Below the pieces are notes generated by a model. It made no database searches and was not told the DNA's origin. It was given only the letters and a program-made list of their open reading frames with translations. Made by a program: the position numbers and the translations under genes. A DNA stretch of 64,000 nt, from contig NW_015622542.1 of assembly GCF_000835495.1 (NCBI RefSeq), positions 5,354,485 to 5,418,484 of the forward strand, read 5' to 3'. Shown one piece after another: positions 1-9,972 of this stretch (its first letter is position 1; each line of letters opens with the position of its first letter). This stretch comes from Cladophialophora immunda. Taxonomy: Eukaryota; Ascomycota; Eurotiomycetes; Chaetothyriales; Herpotrichiellaceae.

Positions 1-187
1 TTGTGTGGTCCCTTCCTCCAATCCATCTGCTCTTGCCCTCTGAGTCGTAAGTATTCGTAATTCGTAGCTGGTTGTTCGCGGTGATAGTCGCTTGATTGGT
101 CGGTCTGGGTGTCACAGCGGCCAGTCATCTGGCCGTCCGACACGTCCCAGCCGGTGTCCAACAGAGACTCTACCACATTCTGCCTAG

Positions 188-946
188 CTAGTAGCTCGGG
201 GGGCCGGTCTTGGAGCCGTTGGTTGTGCCTGTACTTGTTGCTGTGGTTATACTTGACCGTGAGGCTTCATGGGTGAGTGAATTGCGGCTGTTGCTGTCTT
301 GTCTAGGTGTGGATTTCTTGGCTGCTTCGCTCCCGGAATGCTTTGTTGCCTCCTTGACCGGGAAATAATATGTCTGATCTGGCTCGGTCTTCGTGGAGCT
401 GCTGTTGACGGATGGTTTGGCTGTCTGAACAGGAACCGGAGCCGGTGGGTAATAAGGCTCTGCCTTCGTAGAGTTGCCGTTGACGGGTGGTTTGGCTGTC
501 TGAACAGGAACCGGAGCCTGTGGGTAGTAAGGCTCTGTCTTCGGTATGCCGCCGTTGGCGTATTGATCAGTCGTGTGACCCGCTACGGAAGAGTAGTTTT
601 GAGTTCTAGTATTTAGAACATTTCCCGGTCGCTGGGCCAGTCTCTCTGCAAGCTTTGTCGGGAAGGAGCACGCGACTTTGATTGCATTCTCGTAGGCCAG
701 GAGCTCGAGGTGCAACTCCAGGACGGAAGGGTCGATGTGCAGAATGTGTGAGTCCGCATCTTTCTGTTGAAGATGGCTATTGAGCAGAGTGACCAAGTCA
801 GTGCTTTTCAACTTGCTGGTAAATTGACCAATGAATTTCTCTGTCAGATCTTGGGGGGAGATTGCGTGCGCCATGTTTAATGGAGTCGTGGCCGAGTTGA
901 AGTATATAGATGTACGATGATGATTTTCGAAGCAGCTATCATTCAA
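188..946 (-). CDS. Hypothetical protein with tandem 25-residue repeats
   Basis: Uninterrupted reading frame of up to 252 residues; a second in-frame ATG at 874 (protein beginning MAHAISPQDL) is an equally likely start. The N-terminal half is predicted mostly helical and mixed polar. The middle carries two near-identical 25-residue units with the core EPYYPxAPVPVQTAKPxVN, plus a third degenerate copy, and the C-terminal tail is rich in Ser and Thr. I recognise no family and no catalytic motif. The repeat copies differ by both silent and replacement changes, which fits a translated but loosely constrained linker. No signal peptide or membrane segment is seen. It could be the last exon of a longer gene or a lineage-specific orphan, so function is unassigned. 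Confidence 0.4.
   Translation of the reverse strand: MNDSCFENHHRTSIYFNSATTPLNMAHAISPQDLTEKFIGQFTSKLKSTDLVTLLNSHLQQKDADSHILHIDPSVLELHLELLAYENAIKVACSFPTKLAERLAQRPGNVLNTRTQNYSSVAGHTTDQYANGGIPKTEPYYPQAPVPVQTAKPPVNGNSTKAEPYYPPAPVPVQTAKPSVNSSSTKTEPDQTYYFPVKEATKHSGSEAAKKSTPRQDSNSRNSLTHEASRSSITTATSTGTTNGSKTGPPSY
388..537. repeat. Tandem duplication, two 75-bp units
   Basis: Two head-to-tail 75-bp copies (about 388-462 and 463-537) share most bases, including a common stretch encoding the APVPVQTAKP core on the minus strand. The unit length is a multiple of three, so copy number can change without breaking the frame. Confidence 0.75.
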
Positions 947-2029
947 AGAGGAGGAGATTGATGCCGAAGGAATGAGGCGTGATATTACAATATCGACATG
1001 GATTTATATGTCCGGGGTACGTACCAACATGAATACTCTAAACTTGAACCAGGAAGAGAAGGGTGACCTCGTGCAAATGATGCTTGCGACGTCAGCGAAG
1101 CAACCCATTCTGCTGAGGCTCATCCATAGCCCATACGGGACCACGTCTTTTTCAGGTCCTTGCGCAGGCGCGGGCTAAGGAAATTTACCAGCACAGAGTA
1201 TTTGGACAGCTCATCCCTCGACCCCGTGTTTGGTGACGACGCAATCTCTCTGCGAAGCTTAGCAGCGGCCTCTACCCTGAGCTCGCCATCGAAAGAGGTG
1301 TGCGGGCGCAAAAGTGGTGAGGCTGAAAATCGACTCAATTTCGGTTACTTGCAAAGCCATCGCTTAAGGATGATACGTGCATTCGGAATCTGACACGCTT
1401 CCTTCAAGGTAGTGGTTCTCTTGAGTCGTTGCAGTGCGCTGTCAGAGCACTCGCATGGGATCCAAAAGCTGCATATCCTAGGCGGCGGCCCCTGCGGGAT
1501 TGCTGCCTAAGGCCGCAGTATGTGTTCATGCGGGAGGAGTGTGGTCGCTTTTCATTGGGGAGCAATAACTGGTCAAGTACCGAGCTGCAGTGCCACCTCA
1601 CACGAGGGGGTGGTGGTTAGCTTCTACCGCGAACTTCTTCAACGGTGATAGTATAGAATATTTGGGCGCGAGTTGCTCGCCCAACTCATCACATTGGGCT
1701 CACCGGTTTGACGGATTCAATGCACGACGAGACAGGAATTTCTCCCATGAGCTTCCTATCCTCGAGAAACTATTGCACTGCCCCTTATCAAAAGTAAAAA
1801 CCAAGGTGTGGAAGGATCAGGCTGCTTGCTCATCGGTAGTTCTCGGTGGCTACTAGCAGTCCGTGAATGATCTACACATGTCAGAACAGTGAAGCGGTAG
1901 TCGACACCAACCGCCTGGAAGCTCGTGCCTCACTTTGGGAAGGTTTGGACCTTTTGCGATGCCAGTCCATATTCGTGTCGCTCTTCTCCTGACGAAGGTC
2001 GAGGTATCTGCGAGCTTGGGATCGTCGAA
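947..2029. other. Intergenic, no supported gene
   Basis: Only short overlapping frames on both strands with no recognisable family. The right end should hold the promoter and 5' leader of the NACHT-TPR gene; a frame open from an upstream ATG at 1925 joins that gene and could add 35 residues. Confidence 0.5.
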
Positions 2030-5000
2030 ATGGCTTTGGCGATGGCGCAGATGGTGCACGGGTCCCAAGCAGTTCAGCCTCACGAACCGCTCCCTCAGCC
2101 TCTGCAGATTTCGTTTGAACGTTTTCGCGCCACCCTACGCGTTGACGAGCAAGAGCAGTTTCGATACACACAGTTCCAAGACGTCGTTTCCGAGGTCCAA
2201 CGGCTGGAACGGAAGCAGGCGGCTTCCAGTCGCACCCGCAAGATCCAGTCCCGGATTGAACCGTTCCTGGTCTTTCTCGAGCGGTATGGGCGAGCACTGG
2301 ACTCGGCGACGCAGGCGCGACCTGTACCTTTCTCACTCGTGTGGGGGCTGGTGAGAGTAGTGCTGGAGGTTCGTTCATCCTCTGCAAAGGAACACCGGTG
2401 GGTGGTGTTGACACAGTCTTAGGTCGCTTCATCCCATTCCCAGTATCTGGAGAGGTTGATCCATGCAATCGAAGATATCAGCGATAAAGTCTCACTCTAT
2501 GCTGAATACGAGAATCTTCTCAAGGGCGATCTTCGTTTCCAGGCCGCACTGGCAGAGGTATACTATGATACCCTGGTATTTCTGCACAAAGCAAAGACGG
2601 TATTTTCCAAGCGCGGTCAGTTGGCTCTGTTTTCTTGAAAATCGGTCTCAACGCTTACAGGTGGTAGGCCTCAGCTTGCTTTGGAGAAACATCTGGCGAA
2701 CGTTCGACCTCGATTTCCGTGATACTCTCAGGGCTCTTTCTCGACACACTGTCATTTTAGAAAATGAGATCGCGCTATCTAACAACACTAAAGCCGTTGC
2801 CGTCTGGAAAGGGTATCCCCAGGCGCGGCAGAACATTTCGAGGTGGCTATCTCCTGCCGATGCACAAGATGACTTCCTCAGAGAATCGAATCGTCGCACC
2901 TCGCCGTGCGGCCAATGGCTCCTTGATCACGAGCTCTTCCGAGAGTGGTGCCAATCCATCGACAACCGCATCTTGTGGATTGTCGGACCACCAGGCTCGG
3001 GCAAGACGGTCCTAAGTACTTCAATAATCGAGCACATCCAAAACGCGGGAAATGCAGATGTGCTCAAACCTGTGGCCTTCTTTTACTGTTCCCAAAACTC
3101 TCAGCAGAACCGGACCACCATTTCCATCCTTGCCACCTTAATCGCACAAATAATAGCCCAGTTTGAAGACCTTCCAGAGGTGGTGCTCGAATCTTACAAC
3201 AGGTCGACGAAATGCGCGAGGCCTCGACTTTCAATGGCGGACCAACCTCTCCTCCTCATCGGGTCTCTCTGTGGCCTCCTTGATGAACTCTATATCTTGA
3301 TAGATGGATTAGACGAGGCCGAGAGTCCGGACGAGGTACTGCGGAACATCCTCGCCATCACCAGGTCTACAGTGACTACTCGCACCTTGATATTGAGCAG
3401 AGACCTACCTCGATTAACCAAGCAACTTGGTTCTCATCCACACTCTATCTTGAGAATAAAGTCTAGAGACACAAGAGCTGACATTGACATGTTCGTCACA
3501 AGTCAATTGTCCAAGCTCGACTTTGTTGACGCAGAATTGCATGACAGAATGTTCGCTAAACTCTCCCAAGGAGCAGATGGCATGTTCCTCTGGGCCAGCC
3601 TTCTTTTACAGTCTTTGACGTCGGCGACGAGCACCTACGATGCGATGGATATAATCTCCAACCACCCGGTGGGCTTGAGTCTGACCTACAATGCCATCTT
3701 GGAAAGATTCAAAACAAGGTCCCGCCAAAGTCAAAGGCTCACCAAGAGATTCTTGACTTGGATGTGTTGCGCCGCCCGCCCAGTCGGTTGGAATGAGTTA
3801 ACAGCAGCCTTGGCTGTTGGCAAGGTCGAAGAGATACCGTTTAAGGGGGCGATGCTGGAAATTTGCAGTCCTCTGGTCGAATACCTCCCAGACCTGGATA
3901 TCTTCAGATTTGTGCACATTTCCGTTCGGGAATTTCTGTTGGCTGTGACTGAAAATCATTCTGTGGAAGAAAGCGACGATGAATCGAGCTTGCCCTTTCA
4001 AGAGGCAGATGGCCACGCTCACATTGCAAATGTATGTCTCAGGTACCTCCTCCAGGCTACCGAGACGGGGACCAACCTCGCAACCGACCCCTTATTCCCT
4101 TTGTCTGAATACGCGATGTCCTTCTGGGCGTACCATCTGGTACGATCCGGATATGAACCCGAGCTCGATGAGATGATGCACAGCTACTTGTCATGCCGTC
4201 GGCGACGCTTAAGCTGGATCGAGCGGCAACTATTTGGTGAAGCATCAGTCTTCCCTTTGCAACACCTGGTCAAACTCCAAAAACAGCTCTGCAAATGGGC
4301 ATCCGCGGGGCAGCGGGAGCGCGATGATCGCCTGGATTGGATTCGAGATGTTGAGCAGATCTTGTTGGATGTAGAGAACGTCGAAGAGCAGCAAGATTTC
4401 GGCTCAGAGTCAGACAGCACCGGCAGAGCCAAAATAACGTACTTTGAAAAGCTGATGGTCATCAGAGACCTCTCCCGAGAATATACCATGAGCAACAGAC
4501 TCGATCAAGGTGAGAGTTGGATGACCCAGGCTCTGCGGAGGAAACAGGAATCTCTCAAGCAGGACGAGCTGTCGACCGTTTGGCTGTTGAACAGCTTAGG
4601 AATCATATACGACCAACAGCAGAAAGTCGAGCTTGCTGCATCTACGCAAGAGAAGGCGCTCATGATCCAGGAGAAGCATCTGGGAACTACCCATCCAGAA
4701 ACAATTTGGACGGTCAACGAGCTTGGCCGCATGTATAGACACTTGAAGCGCACTCCAGACTCCATCTCGATGCATTTACGAGCACTTGCCGTCTTGGAGA
4801 CGTCTGGAGACGATTTGCAAGTGGCATGGACCTTGAACACACTGGCACGAGCATATCGGCAACTGGGAGACCCTGTGACTGCAATATCACGCCACAGAGA
4901 GGCTATTGCTATTCAGAAGAAGCTGCTCGGTGACGACCATCCCCACGTCCTCTGGGCCACGGCTGATATAGGCCGATGCTACCGCGACCAAGGCAGATTT

Positions 5001-5261
5001 GTCGAAAGTGCACAGCACCACCGGATTTGCCTTGAGGGCCGGAAAAGAGTCCTGGGCATGGACCATCTTGATACCCTATGGGCGATCAATGACCTGGCCT
5101 TTGTCGTGGCGGAATTTGACAAAGTTGAAGCCAGACAACTGCACCAGCAGGCATTGGTTGGCCAGACTCTCCTTCTCGGCGTCTCCCACCGTGACACAAT
5201 CTGGACTAGAACGCAGATCGAGAAGCTTGAGGCTCAGATGGGTCGGTTGGAAGCAGGATAA
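2030..5261 (+). CDS. NACHT-TPR NOD-like receptor (STAND NTPase)
   Basis: Three exons, 2030-2368, 2444-2615 and 2668-5261, give about 1034 residues; both junctions restore frame at GT-AG sites. Residues about 15-170 resemble the N-terminal domain common in fungal NACHT proteins (DUF7708-like: the FQDV...KIQ..PFL..YGRALD pattern). The NACHT NTPase follows, with Walker A GPPGSGKT and Walker B LYILIDGLDEA, then a helical/winged-helix part (KRFLTWMCCAARPVGWNEL). The last 260 or so residues hold five to six kinesin-light-chain-like TPRs of about 42 residues with the periodic motif HP.T.WT...LG..Y...G. Fungal proteins of this build act as intracellular sensors in non-self recognition and regulated cell death. 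The ligand is unknown and no recognised death effector (HeLo, HET, Goodbye) is obvious at the N-terminus. An ATG at 1925 is an alternative start. Confidence 0.87.
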
Positions 5262-5289
5262 TTCACTGCGACTGGAGAGTTTTCGGTTT

Positions 5290-6015
5290 TCTTTTTCTTT
5301 TCTTTTTTCGGGGCAGATCTTGGATTGTAGTCCTCAGTCGCAAACATCCAGTCTACAGAGCTGGCCAACGGTGTCAGTGTTCGGTGGTAGTTGAGCTGTC
5401 GTTCTTCATCTTCGGTTGTTCGGTCGCGACACCATTCATGCACCAGAAGATGGAGAGACACCGAAGTGTCCGTGGTTGCTGAAATGATCATGCCATGTAT
5501 GCATTGACCTAGAGCTAGACATTTTCTTCCCTCTTTTCCCCTTGTTCGTCCTCTTTTTGGAAGAGCATAGCGCGGATCGCACCACAGCGAAGGACTTACC
5601 CGTTCATCAGCTCACGGGCCTGGCTCTCCTGTTGGCGTTTGTGATCTTTGAGCTCCAGGCTGTGGATTGAGATTCTTTGGCAAACTGGTAGAAGTCGGAT
5701 TCGGTTGATGCTCTGGTCGTTCGACTGTTTGGACTGTTAATTCAGGCTCTGCCTCCAGCATAATTCCAATGACATTGAAATGTCTTCCGTAGCAATGTGT
5801 TCCATTGCTCTAGGACACCCTCCACCAGTCAGCAGAAGGGAGCAGACACCTTCAAAAGCATTATGGCAATGCCAGGCAGGATATGTCTGCTGGCTCAGCC
5901 TCCCGAACGCCTGGTCGAATTCCAGAAGGGTCCCCGGATAGTTTCTTTGTAAATGGATCTCATATAGTGTAATATGAATCCAACCTCCGATTAGTTCTAG
6001 CACTCTCTGCCACAT
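5290..6015 (-). pseudogene. Decayed NB-ARC/TPR-type STAND gene fragment
   Basis: Two separate minus-strand frames resemble neighbouring parts of fungal NB-ARC proteins. The first, at about 5737-6015, carries LELIGGW followed by a helical stretch, where intact proteins read 'lggLPLAI..aa'. The second, at about 5290-5480, carries HLLVHEWCRDR and TEDEERQ, like the 'mHpLVH.W.RdR...e' winged-helix region before the TPRs. They lie in different frames with stops and non-coding sequence between them, and no Walker A was found upstream. I read this as a broken relic convergent with the intact NACHT gene. The similarity is by eye only. Confidence 0.35.
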
Positions 6016-6521
6016 ATAATCGCGCTTGCTAGGGCTTCTCTTTTCTTCTCTTCATCTATTTTCGTGACATTCGCTATGCTCGCGCATGTAACTATAGCAA
6101 TTCCTCCCCAGGGCGCACATCTTGGAGAAAGAAAAGGGGTATCATGACCCTCAGGCCGACAAGAACCATGCAACCAGTAAGTATTAACGCCTTGGAGATG
6201 CTACCCACATGGCCAACCAAGTGAACGCCTTCGTCCATGATCGATGCAGACATAACATGTGGTCCGTGGGCAAAAAGTATGCACAAGAACAGGGCTACCG
6301 TCATAACGCCTGCAGAAACAGCTAGTCATAAGACGATACAGGAGGATGATTGATGCCTGTCCAAATTGGAAGAAGTTAGTTTTCAAAGTCTTGTTCTGGT
6401 ATAAACGAGCGTGTCAGCGAGAGTGCCCGAGCAGCGCATGTTAGCTAATGCCGGAGATTGGCTCCCCCCAGGCACTCTTGCCAGCCTGAAGCCACTACTC
6501 GTGCACAACAAGTCTACCACC
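6016..6521. other. Intergenic, nothing recognised
   Basis: About 500 bp between the NB-ARC-like relic and the end of the LON-RING gene. No frame on either strand shows a family signature. It should contain the 3' end of the LON-RING transcript. Confidence 0.45.
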
Positions 6522-8332
6522 TCAACTCTCACGGGATTCAGTTGTCCCAGCTTCAGTCTCTGAACTCTCAAAATCATGCGCTTCAGCCTCGACAACCTCG
6601 GCCTCGCGTGCTGTCACTGGGCGAGGTTCGAGCCGCGCGGTTTGATTAGTTGCGATGGCTTCGACAGGCTCTGGTTCACGTCGATCCTGTTGCTCTCGCG
6701 CTTTGGCGGCTAGCTCCGCTTCGTACTCACTTCAGGCATACCACGTCAGGCAAGGCGGGCTAAGCACAAAGGGGAGAAGAAATGCAGGACCTACCAGCGT
6801 GCTTGCTCAAGTCGGTGGATCCATCCGGCCGTAATTTTCAATCGTTCCCTCACGCTCGAGGCCGGTAGCAGGGCATACTTTTCCGTCTCCGCAATTGGTA
6901 AGACGCTCGCGAGCCAGTAGGGGAATGTTGCTGCATCCTCTGGTGGTTGTCCGTATGCGGCAAGGACCCGTTGGTGCAGCCATCGTGCTGATCGCGCTTG
7001 AGCTTGGCGAACAAACTCCAGTCCGTATTCCAGAAGTTGCTGCGTGGACGAGTGGTAGAGTCGGACAAGGCTATCCTCGTCGTCGGGTTGGGCAGGTATA
7101 CTCGTCTCCCGGGCCTCTATCACCTCCTCCTCGTGTACACTGATGTCATCAAAGCGTTGTATTCGACCAGTGAGATAGCCATCAACCATCCCGGTCTCAA
7201 CGACTCGGAATTTGTACAATCCTCTCGTCTCCAAAAGGCTCCGACCGTCGGCCAGCATTTCTACTCGTTCAATAAACAAGACGGTTCCATATTCCTGCCA
7301 ATGAGACCCGCCGTGCTGGTAATCGCTGTGTGGCTTGTATGACAACATGCCAAATTTGCGTGTGCCGTTTTCCAGGACTCGCCGGACCATTAATCGGTAG
7401 CGGGGTTCGAAAATATGCAAAAATGTCGGCATCTGGGGATATACCAATGTACAAGGAAAGAGCGGTAACTGTGTCTCTTCATCAACCATGTCTTCCTGTG
7501 CGGCAAGGGCCTTTCTAGCCACTAGAAGATCAGGCAACAGGTGTAGTATCAAACGCGTGACTCTCTTGTTGCTGGGTGTCATCTGCTGGGTGTGGACCAG
7601 GGGTAGTAAGCGACGACACATTGGACAGTGATTGGTATGATCCATGGCCCGGCAAAAGCACCTTCTACAGAAAGTATGACCGCAGGAGGTTGTCAAGGGG
7701 TCCAGCATGATCTGGTAGCAGACCTGACATTCTAGTTCGGCCCGGATCGCTTCCCTCAGATTTTCCAGAACGGCCACGTCGGCAGTTCGTACAGAATCAG
7801 GGTCGCTAGCATCGACAGATGTATAGGCAACGTCGGAGTGGTAGTTCAGCTCGCCCATATCGGCCAAAACAAACGTCGCTGCGATTCGACCCCCTGAAAG
7901 CACACGCGAGCGAGGGATAACTTCGGGGGAACTGTCGTCAGGGACGGTGTTGTTCAACTTTTCTTCCAGCAAAAGCCGAATTTGGGGGGTTTTCGTGTTG
8001 TAGCTTGATATGAAGGCCTTCACACTATGTCCGATCTTGTTCAAGGTCACATCGAACCCGCAATCGCCGATTGAATGTTCCGAGCCACAGCCATCGAACG
8101 GACATAAGAAACCTTCGGATCGACCCTCGACAATAGGATACGTGATGTTCTCCCGTTTATATAGAGGTGGAAGGCATGGTCGGCAGAGGGCATTGCCACA
8201 TGGCAAGGTCATAGGCTCTCGGAGGGGTAAGGAGCACCGTGAGCACTGGAACAACTTGACAATGTCCCGGGCATTGCTGTGTGCGTCGAACCCATCCAGG
8301 GGTGTCGTCGCCGACTGTGATCCATCACTCAT
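6522..8332 (-). CDS. RING finger and LON N-terminal domain protein
   Basis: Two exons: 6795-8332 and 6522-6729, about 581 residues. An N-terminal cysteine-rich module (C..C...C..C around residues 30-60) precedes a canonical C3HC4 RING (CQVCYQIMLDPLTTSCGHTF, then HCPMCRR) and a LON substrate-binding-like domain (PLFPCTLVYP...LHIFEPRYR...FGML...YGT). This is the LONRF architecture; such proteins are probable E3 ubiquitin ligases for protein quality control. The first exon runs into an in-frame TAG straight after GLARW-type sequence (QARW), but a 65-bp intron (6730-6794) with GTAGGT donor, CTGAC branch site and an AAG acceptor removes it. This adds a 69-residue Glu/Ala-rich tail ending at TGA 6522-6524. 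The unusual AAG acceptor makes the tail less certain than the rest. Confidence 0.85.
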
Positions 8333-9972
8333 CTGCGCAAGGAATCAAAATATGTCCTGAGTATCCCTGCTCTTCTGTATGCTTGTGAGCCAGTCAAGAC
8401 AGTCTATAGATATGATCCATATGTAGAGTCTGGTCGCATCTGCGCCTCTTGGCTCAACATCCAGAGTTTGGCGTCTAGGTAGCCGCCTCTGTCTGCGAGG
8501 GCTAGTAACTGGTGTTTTGGTGTCTGTAGATAGACTAACGCTAGGAGTGTTACGCGAAGGAATTGAGGGTTGGGTTTGAAAGGTGGTTCCAAAAAGTCGC
8601 GCAGATAGGTGAGAGTCTGGCTTTATATCGTGGAATGGAGGAAGTTGAATAGGACTCTCCCAATGCAGGACGTTTCAGCGTAGATAGCACGATATGATCA
8701 GAGGTAACAGGAGATTCGACCCAACAATCGAGTCGAGGAGTCAACGACGTCGTTGACTTGAGCAGATTTCAACCCGAGATGTGGTAGGACAGGACCGCCA
8801 TGCATCCCCAGTCGAGATCCAAAGTGATGACCCGCACAGTTGTCAGGAACCGAAAGGACATGTCAGGCGCGGCAGCGAAAGAGGAGACCAGGGAACATCG
8901 AGGAGGGCTTCAGCGAGAGCCAGGCTTGTGGGAACAGGAAACCATGGGCCTGGGGCAGCAGCAACGGCGAGCGAGTGAAAGCGAAGGAAAGCCCCCATCT
9001 TGCTGATGGCACGAACCAGGGCGAGTGATTGGTGGTCAGAGGGGAACTCGTCAAGCAGTAAGACTTTGTTCGCCACAGTAGCGCGCGATGCGTGAGCGAT
9101 GTCAAGGGATATCGAGATCTGGATTTGGTGTCGGGATCGAGAAAACGGCCAGCAACATTGAGACACCACGGCGGACCGCGGACTGGATGGATGAGTGCCG
9201 GCTACTGGGGGTGGCGCGAGGAGGACGAAGGAATGTGTGTGGGCGCAGGTGGGAAAAGTGCCCAGAGCGAAAGGTGCGCGGCCGGTGGACGCCGACCAGC
9301 AGCAAGGGCTTCTACTGACCCTCGCTGATTGGTGATTTGAGTCTTTCTCCCCCACGATCATCGTCATCACCAAGTCCCTGTATTCGCACGTGATTTTCAG
9401 TTCACGTGACCTCCGACACGTGATATCAACAACTTTTGATAGTTCCACCTCCAAAATGTACATGTCATGGACTCAACTTCTGAGACCTCTGGCCCATATC
9501 GAGCCTCATGCCTCATTGGTGCTCTTCCTCCTTCTCTCCAGTGCCGCATAATCTATAACGATCCCATGCTAGCTTCCTCTAGCCAGAAAGCATGCGCACA
9601 GCGACGCGAGATAACCCACTTGAAAGCATGGCATAACCGGCTACCAAATGCAGAAGAACGCCATGCCTTGCCTCCCGTTCTGTTCCACAAAGTATCCTGC
9701 CGAAAACCATACCCAATACATCCGCCCACAACTGTTGGCGACATAACCGTAATACGCCACGCTATTTCGAACTGGTCCTACCGCCACATGTCCCCTTCTC
9801 CATGCGTTCCAGGCCCTCCTAGACCCTATATGTTTAACAAGATCCGCCCTGTGGACTTTGCTTCCCCGAGGTCTCGAGTTTCGGAAAGTTACAAGCGAAG
9901 CATCACTATCGTGCATTCCGAATCAATCATCAGTCCGTATTCAGTGGTCCTCCATGTGTCAACGTGACACAA
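8333..9972. other. Intergenic between LON-RING and Rictor genes
   Basis: 1.6 kb holding the LON-RING promoter/leader and the 3' region of the Rictor gene. A 166-codon plus-strand frame (9467-9967) and a 206-codon minus-strand frame (8843-9463) are open, but neither shows a domain, and the first ends six bases from the Rictor stop, so I do not call them. Confidence 0.5.

Noticed and set aside
1881..2468. 195-codon minus-strand frame over the start of the NACHT gene
   Set aside because: Antisense shadow of NACHT exon 1, with no family signature.
8843..9463. 206-codon minus-strand frame
   Set aside because: Composition is that of GC-rich leader DNA and no family is recognised; it overlaps the expected upstream region of the LON-RING gene.
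9467..9967. 166-codon plus-strand frame between the LON-RING and Rictor genes
   Set aside because: No domain, signal or membrane feature, and it ends beside the Rictor stop on the opposite strand. More likely 3'-UTR sequence.
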